A stretch of DNA of 64,000 bases, taken from Buttiauxella noackiae ATCC 51607 (GTDB lineage: Bacteria > Pseudomonadota > Gammaproteobacteria > Enterobacterales > Enterobacteriaceae). The DNA lies in the NCBI RefSeq assembly GCF_001654865.1, contig NZ_LXEO01000049.1:62001-126000 (forward strand). The letters run 5' to 3'. Numbering within the stretch: position 1 is the stretch's first letter; every line of letters begins with the position of its first letter. Made by a program: the position numbers and the translations under genes. This document shows, piece by piece, positions 32,253 through 41,665 of the stretch. Below the pieces are notes generated by a model that made no database searches, was not told the DNA's origin, and worked only from the letters and a program-made list of their open reading frames with translations.

Positions 32253-32260
32253 ATGCCTTA

Positions 32261-32387
32261 TATACCCGTCATACTTCAAGTTGCATGTGCGTTGGCTTTC
32301 CTCGCTCACCCCGGTCACTTACTAGAGTAAGCTCCTGGGGATTCACTGCGTCGCCGCCTGCCTGCAACTCGAATTATTTAGGGAATA
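32261..32387 (-). repeat. ERIC element, full length (127 bp), inverted orientation
   Basis: The element begins tatacccgtcatacttcaag, contains the ERIC core read in reverse (TAAGCTCCTGGGGATTCACT) and ends gaattatttagggaata. It lies 27 bp upstream of the next gene, so it is probably within that gene's promoter or leader. The remaining 32018-32414 sequence holds only the REP, the possible remnant and the hairpin. Confidence 0.92.
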
Positions 32388-32414
32388 AAGCAGGCAGCAA
32401 TTGAAGAGGTTTTT

Positions 32415-32774
32415 ATGAATTGGGATGTGTTGAAGTGGTTGATTGGCATCTACTTTGGCTGTTTTTTCGGGCTTCTGAAAGTCGCCTACTCGGACCCCAA
32501 ATTTTATCTGGAATACATAGATAAAAAACTCACCTGGTTCTGTTACACCTGCATGGTCGCATTCAGCGCCTTCTGGTACGGGCTTTATGCCTGCAGAAAT
32601 TACACAGTAGAAAACATCGACCTGATATCTGAACAACTAAGCCATCTGGACAAAGAATATAGCTACGTAACTTCCTATCTTCTTGTTTTAATTATTGCGT
32701 CTTGTTTGTCTTTTGCCGCCAGCCTTTTGTTTATTGATGTCGCACGCAGAAAACAAGCTCATTTGAGCTCTTAA
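32415..32774 (+). CDS. Small inner membrane protein of unknown function
   Basis: I do not recognise this 119-aa protein. It has hydrophobic segments at about residues 7-22, 40-60 and 84-108, so two or three membrane helices, with a charged loop (ISEQLSHLDKEYSY) between the second and third and a basic C-terminal tail (ARRKQAHLSS). A good ribosome site (GAAGAGG) precedes the ATG. It is followed by a strong terminator, so it is a monocistronic gene. An ERIC element lies directly upstream. Confidence 0.65.
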   Translation: MNWDVLKWLIGIYFGCFFGLLKVAYSDPKFYLEYIDKKLTWFCYTCMVAFSAFWYGLYACRNYTVENIDLISEQLSHLDKEYSYVTSYLLVLIIASCLSFAASLLFIDVARRKQAHLSS

Positions 32775-32802
32775 AAAGCATTAAGACATTGAAAATTCTA
32801 AA

Positions 32803-32833
32803 AACCGTCTGGTAAAGCCAGGCGGTTTTTTGT
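32803..32833 (+). terminator. Rho-independent terminator
   Basis: The hairpin AACCGTCTGGTAAAGCCAGGCGGTT is followed by a T run. It ends the small membrane protein gene. Confidence 0.85.
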
Positions 32834-32945
32834 TTTGTAGCCTGGCCGCGCCATAACGCCAATAAACCCTTCGTCATACACCTTAACAATCTGTCTTGAG
32901 CGCAACAGGTAGAATCCCCTTCTTATTTAAAAGGGATATTTCAAC

Positions 32946-33167
32946 ATGAAAAAATTGATGGCAGTTCTGCTGTTAAGCGGTGTGGCACTTTCGGTTACGG
33001 CGTGTTCGAGCGATTACGTTATGTCGACCAAAGCAGGCGATATGATTGTGACGCAGGGGAAACCGGAAGTGGATAAAGATACTGGCCTGATTAGTTACAC
33101 CGATCAGCAAGGCAATGAGCACCAGATTAATGACGATCAAATCGTGCAGATGATTAAGAAAGACTGA
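32946..33167 (+). CDS. YgdI/YgdR-family small lipoprotein
   Basis: This is a 73-aa DUF903-type lipoprotein. It has a signal peptide (MKKLMAVLLLSGVALSV) and lipobox VTAC with acylated Cys20, then an SH3-like fold (YVMSTKAGDMIVTQGKPEVD, then GLISYTDQQGNEHQIN). Such proteins are anchored to the envelope with unknown roles. It has its own promoter region and is not linked to its neighbours. Confidence 0.85.
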   Translation: MKKLMAVLLLSGVALSVTACSSDYVMSTKAGDMIVTQGKPEVDKDTGLISYTDQQGNEHQINDDQIVQMIKKD

Positions 33168-33179
33168 ATTTCGGTGCCA

Positions 33180-33208
33180 ATACCAGCCAGCCCGTGCTGA
33201 CTGGTATC
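33180..33208. terminator. Hairpin between the lipoprotein and esterase genes
   Basis: ATACCAG and CTGGTAT pair around a GC-rich inner stem between convergent genes. There is no clear T run, so terminator function is tentative. Confidence 0.4.
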
Positions 33209-33213
33209 TCGTC

Positions 33214-34128
33214 TTAGCGTGCCTGACCTACTCGCCACGCTACATCACGCATGGCATCGCGGGCTGCCTGGCTGATACCACCAAGCTGGAAGAAGCCGTG
33301 GATCACGCCGAGATAGCGTTGGCAGGTGGATTCAACGCCCTGGTCCATCAGGCACTCATGCAGGACCTCGCCTTCATTGCGAAGTGGGTCGTATTCGGCG
33401 GTAATGATATGTACCGGTGGCAGACCTGCAAAATCTTCACGAAATAACGGGCTGGCTTCATCATCCATTGAGTCCAGATCGGGCATATAGGCCTCGTAAC
33501 CTGAAAGCAGCGTATCGCGGGTAATGATGTAGTCGTAGCCATTTTCCTGATAGCTGACAGATTCCGCCGTAGCGTCCAGCATCGGGTAAATCAGCATCAG
33601 CCGCGCAGGCAGCCAGTTTCCCGCACTTTTCAGGCGCAGAGCCGTCACCAGAGCAATATGCCCACCAGCACTGTCGCCCGCGAGCGTAATTCGTTCACGG
33701 TTCACTTCCAGTTGATCAGCCGCTTTCCAGATAGCATCCGCTGCACGCTCAGCATCGTCATGCGCAGCCGGATAAGTATGCTCTGGTGCCACGCGATACT
33801 GAACTGCAATCACCCGACAACCACTGTAATAGCAAAGCTGGCGTAACTGGTTGTCATGGGTTTCAAACCCACCGCTAACAAAGCAACCGCCGTGGTAGTA
33901 GATCACGGCAGGGAGTGATCCGGTCGCGTTGAGTGGGGAAAATATGCGTAACGTGCATCCATCAAGACTGATGTCTTTCACGTCAACTCGTGTTTCGGTT
34001 TCACCCGCTAAAATAGTGCTGGCGATATACCCGGTGCGGCGTTCGGCAAAAGTTTGTTGGCGTGAAGAAGGACGGCCGGAGGCGATGAACTCATCAACCA
34101 GCCCGGCAATTGCGGGTTCGAGGGACAT
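33214..34128 (-). CDS. Alpha/beta-hydrolase (HSL/Aes-like esterase)
   Basis: This 304-aa cytoplasmic protein has the hormone-sensitive-lipase family marks: oxyanion motif YYHGGCFVSGG, nucleophile elbow AGDSAGGH, and the C-terminal Asp (AEYDPLRNEG) and His (VIHGFFQLGG) of the triad. It is probably a short-chain carboxylesterase; the substrate is unknown. It lies 60 bp downstream of fdhE in the same direction, but a link to formate metabolism is not implied. Confidence 0.85.
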   Translation of the reverse strand: MSLEPAIAGLVDEFIASGRPSSRQQTFAERRTGYIASTILAGETETRVDVKDISLDGCTLRIFSPLNATGSLPAVIYYHGGCFVSGGFETHDNQLRQLCYYSGCRVIAVQYRVAPEHTYPAAHDDAERAADAIWKAADQLEVNRERITLAGDSAGGHIALVTALRLKSAGNWLPARLMLIYPMLDATAESVSYQENGYDYIITRDTLLSGYEAYMPDLDSMDDEASPLFREDFAGLPPVHIITAEYDPLRNEGEVLHECLMDQGVESTCQRYLGVIHGFFQLGGISQAARDAMRDVAWRVGQAR

Positions 34129-34188
34129 TCTGTGATCCTGGGTGATAAACAGGGCGGAAAAGCCAACGCTCTCCGCCCTGGGAACTGA

Positions 34189-35118
34189 TTACTCGCCTTC
34201 CCCTGGGAACAGGAAAGGATTGATTGAGCTTCGGGCAAAACCTTCTTGCTCCATGCGCGCATCAAGCACCAGCGTGGCTAAATCGTCGGCCACGGCTTCC
34301 ACTTTGGCATCTTTTTCCTGATACAAAATCTTCAGGTAGGTGCCGCAGTCGCCACAGCTTTCCGCTTTAATCGCTGACTGCTCACTTTCCAGCGACCAGT
34401 AGTTCAGGTCACGGGTTTGCTCACAGTTGCTGCACTTCACGCGCACCACATGCCATTCGGTTTCGCACAAGTTGCAGTGCAGATAACGCAGGCCGCTGGT
34501 GCCGCCAATCTGCACGATGCTGGAAACGGGCATGGAACCGCAAACCGGGCAGAACTGGCGCTGTTCGCCGTATTCTGCTTTCGCACGCCCTGGAATCAGG
34601 CTCGCCATTTGCGCCCAGTAGAGCGACAGCGCAGCCCAAATGAATGGCGCTTTGTCGCTGGAAACCAGCGCAAAATCCGCGTTAAACAGCGCGGTTGCCA
34701 TCTCTTCCAGCTCTTGCGATGACGCTTTTTCCAGGTTTTCGATAACCGCTAACGCCTGACCGTCCATTTCTGGTTTCAACTCGGCAATCAGTGAATTCAA
34801 CAGGCGCTGCCAATGTGGATCACGCGGCAGCACGTGAATATCCAACGGCGGCTTGCCCGTTTCAGAAGACTTCTGAATCAGCTCGGTTAAATCCATTTGC
34901 AGTGGGTGGTCGTAGAGCACCACTTCTTGCGCGTGGGCGATAAGTGCGGCAAAGCGCAGGAAATCACCCAACGGATTGTCGGTCGCTAACTCGCGCAGAC
35001 GTTCTGCGCGGCGGTTGTAGAGATTTTTCAGCCGGGGGAACAACAACGGCGGGATCATCTCCGCCGTGCGTTTATCGCTCTTCTCCAGCTGATCTTGCGG
35101 GATTATGCGAATACTCAT
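34189..35118 (-). CDS. fdhE: Formate dehydrogenase accessory protein FdhE
   Basis: FdhE is a cytoplasmic rubredoxin-like factor needed for activity of Tat-exported formate dehydrogenases. It interacts with their catalytic subunits. At 309 aa it has the usual length. Zinc/iron-binding CxxC pairs are seen at CPVCGS, CNLCET, CSNCEQ and CGDCGT in the C-terminal half. Its start overlaps the fdoI stop (ATGA-type), so it is co-translated with the fdo operon. Confidence 0.97.
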   Translation of the reverse strand: MSIRIIPQDQLEKSDKRTAEMIPPLLFPRLKNLYNRRAERLRELATDNPLGDFLRFAALIAHAQEVVLYDHPLQMDLTELIQKSSETGKPPLDIHVLPRDPHWQRLLNSLIAELKPEMDGQALAVIENLEKASSQELEEMATALFNADFALVSSDKAPFIWAALSLYWAQMASLIPGRAKAEYGEQRQFCPVCGSMPVSSIVQIGGTSGLRYLHCNLCETEWHVVRVKCSNCEQTRDLNYWSLESEQSAIKAESCGDCGTYLKILYQEKDAKVEAVADDLATLVLDARMEQEGFARSSINPFLFPGEGE

Positions 35119-35750
35119 TCCTGTCGTTTTTCCTGTTTCTGGCGAACTTCACGATACCATTTCGGGTGGTGTTTCTTCGCCCAGGTCGTGGTGACCCAGC
35201 CTTCCACCATCGCGGTAATCGTGCCTTTCACCCAAAGGGCAGCGTAGATGTGGACCATAATAACCACAATCAGTGCCACTGCGGCAAATGAATGCACCAT
35301 CAGGGCTACGCGAATCACCGGGATTGAGAAAGCAGGGGCAAAATACGGACGCCAGATAATTACGCCGCTCACCAGCAGCAACACCAGGAAGATAATCGCC
35401 GCCCAGAACACGCATTTCTGGCCGAAGTTATAACGCCCGGTGTCACCCACTTCCTCGTTGACGATGATCTTACGAATATTCTTCGCCCAAAAGATATCAT
35501 CCCGATTGATTAGGTTGTGATGCCAGTAGCGGAAAAACATGATGATAAACGAGGCAAACATCACCACCCCCACGAATGGGTGGAGGATACGCGCCAGCTG
35601 CGGCGTGCCAAGAATGTGCATCAACCAGTTGAAGGATGGGAAGAAAAAGCCCAGCCCGCTGATTGCCGCCAGCATAAAGCAGAAGGCGGTTACCCAGTGG
35701 TTGATACGTTCAGGCGCGCTATAACGCTGAATGGTCACTTGTTTTTTCAT
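35115..35750 (-). CDS. fdoI: Formate dehydrogenase-O, cytochrome b556 subunit
   Basis: FdoI is the membrane gamma subunit that carries two b hemes and passes electrons to quinone. At 211 aa it has four hydrophobic helices, with heme-ligand histidines in the first (RINHWVTAF), second and last ([10 protein letters not shown]) helices. It overlaps fdoH by 4 bases and fdhE by 4 bases. Confidence 0.97.
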   Translation of the reverse strand: MKKQVTIQRYSAPERINHWVTAFCFMLAAISGLGFFFPSFNWLMHILGTPQLARILHPFVGVVMFASFIIMFFRYWHHNLINRDDIFWAKNIRKIIVNEEVGDTGRYNFGQKCVFWAAIIFLVLLLVSGVIIWRPYFAPAFSIPVIRVALMVHSFAAVALIVVIMVHIYAALWVKGTITAMVEGWVTTTWAKKHHPKWYREVRQKQEKRQE

Positions 35751-36652
35751 GGTTTGCGCACCTCGTCATCGTCATGATGCAGGTTATCGTCATCTTCTTC
35801 GGCACGGTTCGGGCCGACCCCCACATAGTGGAACACGCTGGCGGCGAAGGTCGCAGCAAAGCCGATAGCGGCCAGCGGCTTCCAGACACCTTTCCAGAAT
35901 TTCACCGTTGGGCTGATGGACGGATTCTCCGGCAGGCCGTGATACAACGTCGGCTTGTCCGCATGATGCAGCACATACATAACGTGTGTGCCGCCAACGC
36001 CTTCAGGATCGTACAACCCGGCGTTGTCGTAACCACGCGTTTTCAGCTCAGCCACACGCTCACCCGCCAGGTTTTTCATATCCTCTTTCGAGCCGAAATG
36101 AATCGCGCCGGTTGGGCAGGTTTTCACACACGCTGGTTCCTGGCCGACGGTCACACGGTCTACGCACAGGGTACATTTGTAGACACGGTTGTCTTCCGGG
36201 TTCAGGCGCGGCACGTCGAACGGACAGCCGGCGATACAATAACCGCAGCCGATACACTGTTCAGACTGGAAATCGACAATACCGTTGGCGTACTGAATAA
36301 TCGCGCCTTCAGATGGACACGCCTTCAGGCAGCCAGGATCCGCGCAGTGCATACAGCCATCTTTGCGGATTAACCATTCCAGTTTGTCGTTCTGTTCCAC
36401 TTCCGAGAAACGCATGACCGTCCACGATTTGGCGGTCAAATCCGCTGGGTTATCGTAAACGCCGACGTTGCTGCCGATTTCATCACGCAGGTCATTCCAC
36501 TCCGAACAGGCCACCTGGCAGGCTTTGCAACCGATGCAGGTGGTCACATCGATAAGTTTCGCGACCTCTTGCTGATGATCCCGCGCCTGAGGCGCGGGCG
36601 TGAGGCCATTGGTGGCGGAACGACGGATAATGTCCTGAGATTGATAAGCCAT
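35747..36652 (-). CDS. fdoH: Formate dehydrogenase-O, iron-sulfur subunit
   Basis: FdoH is the beta subunit with four [4Fe-4S] clusters that links the FdoG active site to FdoI. Cluster motifs include [47 protein letters not shown] and CTLCVDRV. A single C-terminal membrane helix ([20 protein letters not shown]) anchors it on the periplasmic side. At 301 aa it is standard. It sits 12 bp after fdoG. Confidence 0.97.
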   Translation of the reverse strand: MAYQSQDIIRRSATNGLTPAPQARDHQQEVAKLIDVTTCIGCKACQVACSEWNDLRDEIGSNVGVYDNPADLTAKSWTVMRFSEVEQNDKLEWLIRKDGCMHCADPGCLKACPSEGAIIQYANGIVDFQSEQCIGCGYCIAGCPFDVPRLNPEDNRVYKCTLCVDRVTVGQEPACVKTCPTGAIHFGSKEDMKNLAGERVAELKTRGYDNAGLYDPEGVGGTHVMYVLHHADKPTLYHGLPENPSISPTVKFWKGVWKPLAAIGFAATFAASVFHYVGVGPNRAEEDDDNLHHDDDEVRKP

Positions 36653-36664
36653 AATTCGTCTCCG

Positions 36665-39600
36665 TTACACCTTTTCCACATTGACCAGGAACGCCTTAAA
36701 TTCAGGCGTTTGCGTGTTAGCATCACCGACAAACGGCGTCAGGGTGTTAGCGATAAAGCCTTTCTTCGCCACGCCTTCATAACCCCAGTGAATCGGAATG
36801 CCGATGGTGTCCACTTTCTGGCCGTTCACATCAAGCTGGCGAATACGTTTGGTCACCACCGCTTTGGCTTTGATAAAGCCACGGTTGGAGGAGACTTTCA
36901 CCGTGTCACCGTGGGCAATACCGAGTGAATTAGCGAGCTTCTCGCCAATCTCGATAAACTGCTCTGGCTGCGCGATGGCGTTCAGTACCGCGTGTTTGGT
37001 CCAGTAGTGGAAATGCTCGGTCAGACGATACGTGGTGCCGACATACGGGAATTTGTCGTGCTTGCCCATCGCTTCCAGGTCACCTTTAAACACGCGCGCC
37101 GCCGGGTTAGAAACCACGTTCGGGTGCAGCGGGTTGGTGCCAAGCGGCGTTTCAAACGGTTCGTAGTGTTCCGGGAACGGCCCTTCTGCCATCTTGTCGA
37201 TAGCAAACAAGCGCCCTAAACCTTCCGGTTGCATGATGAACGGCCCAACGTCAGTGCCAGGTGCCGCAGTGCTGTAGTCGGCAATATCCGCCCCGCTCCA
37301 CTTCGCGCCATCCCAGGAGATCAGGCGGCGTTTTTCATCCCACGGTTTACCCGCTGGATCGGCAGAGGCACGGTTATACAGAATGCGGCGGTTGAGCGGC
37401 CACGCCCAGGCCCAGCCTAACGTGTTGCCTAAACCTGACGGATCGGCGTTATCACGGCGTGCCATCTGGTTGCCGTCTGGCGTCCAGGAACCGGCGAAGA
37501 TCCAGCAGCCACTTGAAGTGGTGCCGTCATCACGCAGTTGGGCGAACGAGCTGAGCTGCTGGCCTTTTTTCACCAGAACCGCGCCGGTTGCCGGGTCGAC
37601 AACGTCCTGCAACGCTTTACCGTTGCTTTCCATCGCCACTTCTTCCGGCGCCGGGTTATCTGGCGTCAGGTAATTCCAGGTCATATTCAGCACCTGCTCA
37701 GGCAACGCACCGCCTTCGCTCTGGTACATGTGGCGCATGCGGCTAAAGATACCCGCAAGAATTTCGCCGTCGTTCAGCGCTTCCCCTGGGGCGTCCGCAC
37801 CTTTCCAGTGCCACTGCAACCAGCGGCCGGAGTTAACGATAGAACCGTTTTCTTCGGCAAAGCAGGTGGATGGCAAGCGGAACACTTCGGTCTGGATTTT
37901 CGACGGATCGACATCGTTTATCTCGCCGTGGTTTTGCCAGAAGTTAGAGGTTTCCGTGTTCAGCGGGTCAATGGTCACAAGGAATTTCAATTTTGAGAGT
38001 GACGCAATGACTTTGTTTTTGTTCGGGAACGACGCGACAGGGTTAAAGCCCTGGCATAAATAACCGTTCACCTTGCCCTGGTTCATCATCTCGAAATATT
38101 GCAGGACGTCGTAGCCCTTGTCCCATTTCGGCAACCAGTCATAACCCCAGCTGTTTTCCGCGGTAGCTTTGTCGCCGTAGAAGGCTTTCATCATCGAAAC
38201 GAAGAATTTCGGGTAGTTGCCCCAGTAGTTGACCTGGCCTTCCAGCAGCGGTTTCGGCGTGTTGGCGGCAAGGTAAGTCTGGAGATCCGGCTGTTTTTCG
38301 TTCGGCAGCGTCATGTAGCCCGGAAGGCTTTGTGACAACAGGCCGAGGTCGGTCAGACCCTGAATGTTGGAGTGCCCGCGCAGGGCGTTCACGCCACCGC
38401 CCGCCATCCCCATGTTGCCCAGCAGCAACTGAATCATCGCCATAGTGCGAATGTTCTGCGCGCCCACCGAGTGTTGCGTCCAGCCCAGCGCGTACAGGAA
38501 CGACGCGGTTTTGTTTTTTGCACTGGTTTCGGCGATGTATTCACAAACTTTCAGGAAATCATCTTTCGGGGTGCCGCAAATATTGGAAACCACATCCGGC
38601 GTGTAACGGGAAACGTGCTCTTTGAGCAGGTTCCATACACAACGCGGATGGCTGAGCGTCAGGTCGCGTTTCGCGAAGCCTTTTTCGTCCAGCTCATAGT
38701 TCCAGGTGGTTTTGTCATATTTACGGTTTGCCGCGTCGTAGCCGGAGAACAGGCCGTCGTCGAAGCTGTAATCCTCGCGCACAATCAGATTGGCGTTGGT
38801 ATAAGCCTCAACGTATTCGCGGTTGAATTTATTGTTGTTGATCAGGTACAGCAGCACGCCTGACAAGAAAGCAATGTCAGAACCGGAACGAATTGGGGTG
38901 TAGAAATCCGCCACCGAAGCGGTACGCGTAAAGCGTGGATCGATGACAATCAGCTTCGCGCCGTTGTGGATTTTGGCTTCCATCGCCCAGCGGAACCCAA
39001 CTGGATGCGCTTCTGCCGCGTTTCCACCCATCACAATAACGAGATCGGCGTTCTTGATATCAACCCAGTGGTTGGTCATCGCACCGCGACCAAATGTTGG
39101 AGCAAGACTTGCTACCGTTGGTCCGTGTCAGACACGCGCCTGGTTATCCACGGCTAACATGCCGAGGGCGCGGGAAAATTTCTGGGTTAAATAACCGGTT
39201 TCATTACTGGAAGCGGATGCGCACAACATGCCGGTGGAGAGCCAACGGTTGACCGTGGTTCCCTGGTCGTTCTGGGCAATAAAGTTGGCGTCGCGGTCTG
39301 CTTTCATCAGTTTGGCGATACGGTCAAATGCCGTTTCCCAACTGATCTGCTCCCATTTGTCCGAGCCTGGTGCGCGGTAAGACGGGAATTTGAGACGACT
39401 TTCGCTGTGGATGAAATCCACAAGTCCTGCACCTTTCGGGCAAAGTGCACCACGGTTAACCGGGTGATCCGGGTCGCCTTCAATATGGAAGATAGATGCT
39501 TTGGCATTTTTCGCGCCGTCGCCGAGGCTGTACATCAATAGCCCACAACCAACGGAACAGTATGTACAGGTATTACGCGTTTCACGGGTGCGCAGCAATT

Positions 39601-39715
39601 TATATTGCCGCGTTTCCGCAAGTGCTACGCCCGGGGCAAAGCCCAGTGCCGCTGCCGTAGTCCCTGCCATACCGCCAGCACAGATCTTAAAGAACTGTCT
39701 TCTGCTGACCTGCAT
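36665..39715 (-). CDS. fdoG: Formate dehydrogenase-O, catalytic selenoprotein subunit
   Basis: FdoG is the periplasmic molybdopterin (bis-MGD) alpha subunit that oxidises formate during aerobic and nitrate-respiring growth. The frame contains one in-frame TGA at 39128-39130, residue 196, exactly where E. coli FdoG has selenocysteine (NQARV-U-HGPTVA). Both sides are in the same frame and fully family-like, so this is a selenoprotein and not a broken gene. A Tat signal (SRRQFFKICAGG) and a [4Fe-4S] motif (CTYCSVGCGLLM) lie at the N-terminus. The start at 39715 has AAGGAG 7 bases upstream. It is first in fdoGHI-fdhE. Confidence 0.97.
39089..39122 (-). promoter_or_regulatory. SECIS element of fdoG
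   Basis: Just 3' of the TGA codon on the minus strand, ACCAA pairs with TTGGT and the apical stem AGCAA/TTGCT closes a loop containing GTC. Position and loop sequence fit the bacterial SECIS hairpin bound by SelB. Confidence 0.75.
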
Positions 39716-39802
39716 GGGTGCTCCTTGTTTCGACATTTTTCACAAGTTTTATAAGTGTAATTTTTGCGGTTTGACCGACTAAGGTTCACAATCAAACCCA
39801 AA

Positions 39803-39842
39803 CTGGAAATACCCCCTAATCCAATAGGGGTAGCGTTTCCAG
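39803..39842. promoter_or_regulatory. Nested inverted repeats in the fdoG-fdhD promoter gap
   Basis: CTGGAAA (39803-39809) pairs with TTTCCAG (39836-39842), and inside it TACCCC (39810-39815) pairs with GGGGTA (39827-39832). The inner AGGGGTA is a NarL-type heptamer in reverse, though the spacing is not the standard 7-2-7. It is a possible operator shared by fdoG and fdhD. Confidence 0.4.
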
Positions 39843-39887
39843 AATACCACATTAGGATTAAGGCTGTTCCAATCAGGTTAAGACAAA

Positions 39888-40712
39888 GTGAACAATTCCG
39901 AACCAAATCAGAACAAAAATGTGAACACCATCACTGGTGCGCGGACGATAGAGCTATGGCAACGCCAAGACTTACTCGAGGCTAAAGGCGACTGGCTGGC
40001 TGAAGAGGTCCCGGTAGCGCTGGTCTACAATGGTATTTCACATGTAGTAATGATGGCATCTCCCAAAGATCTGGAGCTTTTTGCGTTAGGTTTTTCTTTA
40101 TCGGAAGGGATAATTGAATCCCCATCAGACATTTACGGAATTGATGTTTTACCAGTCTGTAACGGCCTGGAAGTACAAATAGAGCTCTCAAGCCGCCGCT
40201 TTATGGGGCTGAAAGAACGCCGCCGCTCACTTGCCGGACGTACCGGTTGTGGGGTCTGTGGTGTTGAACAACTCAACGATATTGGCCGCCCGATTACCCC
40301 TCTGCCGTTCACACAAACCTTCGATTTGAATAATCTTGATGCCGCTTTAAAACAAATGCGCGACTACCAGCCGGTGGGACAACTCACAGGGTGTACGCAC
40401 GCAGCATTGTGGCTTAACGAAAATGGCCAGATTCTGGAAGGTAAAGAAGATATTGGCCGCCATGTGGCGCTGGATAAACTGCTCGGCGCACGTGGGCGTG
40501 AGAGTTGGCACAACGGCGCGGTTTTAGTCTCAAGCCGCGCCAGCTATGAGATGGTGCAAAAGTCGGCCCAGTGCGGGGTAGAAATTCTGTTCGCCGTTTC
40601 TGCGGCGACAACGCTTGCGGTAGAAGTCGCACAGCGCTGTAACCTGACGCTGGTGGGCTTTAGTAAACCAGGCCGCGCAACGGTTTATACCCATCCGCAG
40701 CGGTTGTATTAA
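39888..40712 (+). CDS. fdhD: Sulfur carrier protein FdhD
   Basis: FdhD takes sulfur from the cysteine desulfurase IscS and passes it to the bis-MGD cofactor of formate dehydrogenases, which is essential for their activity. The sulfur-relay motif GCGVCG (in [15 protein letters not shown]) is present. At 274 aa with a GTG start it matches the family. It is divergent from fdoGHI-fdhE, which it serves. Confidence 0.97.
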   Translation: MNNSEPNQNKNVNTITGARTIELWQRQDLLEAKGDWLAEEVPVALVYNGISHVVMMASPKDLELFALGFSLSEGIIESPSDIYGIDVLPVCNGLEVQIELSSRRFMGLKERRRSLAGRTGCGVCGVEQLNDIGRPITPLPFTQTFDLNNLDAALKQMRDYQPVGQLTGCTHAALWLNENGQILEGKEDIGRHVALDKLLGARGRESWHNGAVLVSSRASYEMVQKSAQCGVEILFAVSAATTLAVEVAQRCNLTLVGFSKPGRATVYTHPQRLY

Positions 40713-40719
40713 CAGGCTG

Positions 40720-40733
40720 TACATTCCGTTACG
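40720..40733 (+). promoter_or_regulatory. Putative RstA box upstream of asr
   Basis: TACATTCCGTTACG matches the RstA consensus TACATNTNGTTACA at all but two fixed positions. In E. coli asr is activated by RstBA under acid stress, so location and match agree. Confidence 0.55.
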
Positions 40734-40766
40734 TACCGACACCAATCACTCACTGAACGTATTTGT

Positions 40767-40800
40767 TTGTTGGCCTAAAGTGATTTCAACGGGCCAACAA
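40767..40800 (+). other. Hairpin in the asr leader
   Basis: TTGTTGGCC and GGCCAACAA form a perfect 9-bp stem with a 16-nt loop, about 30 bp before the asr start codon. It may affect asr mRNA stability or translation. Confidence 0.4.
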
Positions 40801-40831
40801 CCCACACATAAACAACTACGAGACTATCAAA

Positions 40832-41191
40832 ATGAAAAAAGTATTAACTCTGATTGCTGTTGCTGTAATGGGTATGTCCTCTGTTGCTTTCGCTGCTGAC
40901 ACCACTGCGGCACCTGCTCCAGCAAAACACACCACTACTGTGCACCACAAGAAACACCATAAAGCAGCGCCTGTAGCTCAAAAAGCGCAAGCTGCTAAAA
41001 AGCACCATAAAAAAGCGACAACAACCGCAACCCCAGCCGCACCACAGAAAGCTCAGGCTGCTAAAAAACACCACAAAAAAGCCGCTACAACCGCAACTCC
41101 AGTAGCGCCACAGAAAGCTCAGGCTGCCAAAAAGCACCACAAAAAAGCAGCTGCACCAGCAGCAAAACCAGCGGTTAAACCAGCTGCATAA
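40832..41191 (+). CDS. asr: Acid shock protein Asr
   Basis: Asr is a small, very basic periplasmic protein induced at low pH. The precursor is 119 aa with a signal peptide ([20 protein letters not shown], cleaved near AFA-AD). The mature part is Ala/Lys/His-rich and contains three copies of [13 protein letters not shown] repeating every 22 residues (66 bp), starting at residues 50, 72 and 94. Such repeats vary between strains. A terminator follows 25 bp downstream. Confidence 0.95.
   Translation: MKKVLTLIAVAVMGMSSVAFAADTTAAPAPAKHTTTVHHKKHHKAAPVAQKAQAAKKHHKKATTTATPAAPQKAQAAKKHHKKAATTATPVAPQKAQAAKKHHKKAAAPAAKPAVKPAA
40979..41149 (+). repeat. 66-bp in-frame tandem repeat within asr
   Basis: Units start at 40979, 41045 and 41111 (the last partial). 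Each encodes [13 protein letters not shown] plus a TTATP-type linker. The second and third units are nearly identical at DNA level, suggesting recent expansion or conversion. Confidence 0.8.
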
Positions 41192-41197
41192 GTTGCA

Positions 41198-41365
41198 ATG
41201 AAACCCCTCACTATTAAAAACACCCGGCTTGCCGGGTGTTTTTTTATCAAACCTGAGCTGCTGCTAAAACGCTTTCGGTTTGAAATCATTCTGATGCTGG
41301 TCATTATTTATGGAATGGCTGCGGTCTGCTGCTATTTTTTGTTCTTCTCTCTCTCCACAACTTAA
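41198..41365 (+). CDS. Possible small membrane protein after asr (YdgU-like position)
   Basis: A 55-codon frame runs from ATG 41198 to TAA 41363-41365. Its second half is a convincing membrane helix preceded by a basic stretch (LLLKRFRFEIIL then MLVIIYGMAAVCCYFLFF). E. coli has a small membrane protein, YdgU, directly after asr. The asr terminator hairpin lies inside the first third of this frame, so either expression needs read-through or translation starts at a non-ATG codon nearer the helix. Too short for certainty. Confidence 0.35.
   Translation: MKPLTIKNTRLAGCFFIKPELLLKRFRFEIILMLVIIYGMAAVCCYFLFFSLSTT
41217..41245 (+). terminator. Rho-independent terminator of asr
   Basis: AACACCCGGCTTGCCGGGTGTT followed by a T run forms a strong terminator 25 bp after the asr stop. 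Confidence 0.9.
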
Positions 41366-41665
41366 AATCCTGGCGATAAAGTAATGGTCGCACCAAATGT
41401 GACGATATCAACCGCCGGGCATCCGATAGACCCAGAAATCCGCATCACCGGGCAGCAATTTTCTCTGCCAGTCACTATTGAAGACAACGTTTGGTTGGGA
41501 ACCGGTGTCATCATCAACCCAGGCGTGGTGATTGGACGTAATAGCGTCATTGGCGCAGGTAGCGTTGTGACAAAATCAATTCCGCCAAACGTGGTTGCCG
41601 CAGGGGTTCCTTGCCGTGTGATACGAGAAATTACCGCAGAAGATAAGTTGGCGTTTGCTCGGTAG
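41366..41665 (+). pseudogene. Truncated LacA/Maa-type O-acetyltransferase
   Basis: This is the C-terminal half of a hexapeptide-repeat sugar O-acetyltransferase. Similarity begins abruptly at GDKVMVAPNVT, upstream of the only ATG (41384), and continues through NVWLGTGVIINPGVVIG and GAGSVVTKSIPPNVVAAGVP to a family-like end. Full-length members are about 185-200 aa; here about 99 codons remain, with no promoter or ribosome site at the junction. The N-terminal half, including part of the acetyl-CoA and substrate pocket, is missing. It is most likely a deletion remnant. Confidence 0.75.

Noticed and set aside
36665-39715. fdoG split in two by a stop codon
   Set aside because: The stop is a TGA at the known selenocysteine position (residue 196), the flanks are in one frame, and a SECIS hairpin follows.
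40979-41149. Regular repeats resembling a CRISPR array
   Set aside because: They are in-frame tandem repeats inside asr with no unique spacers.
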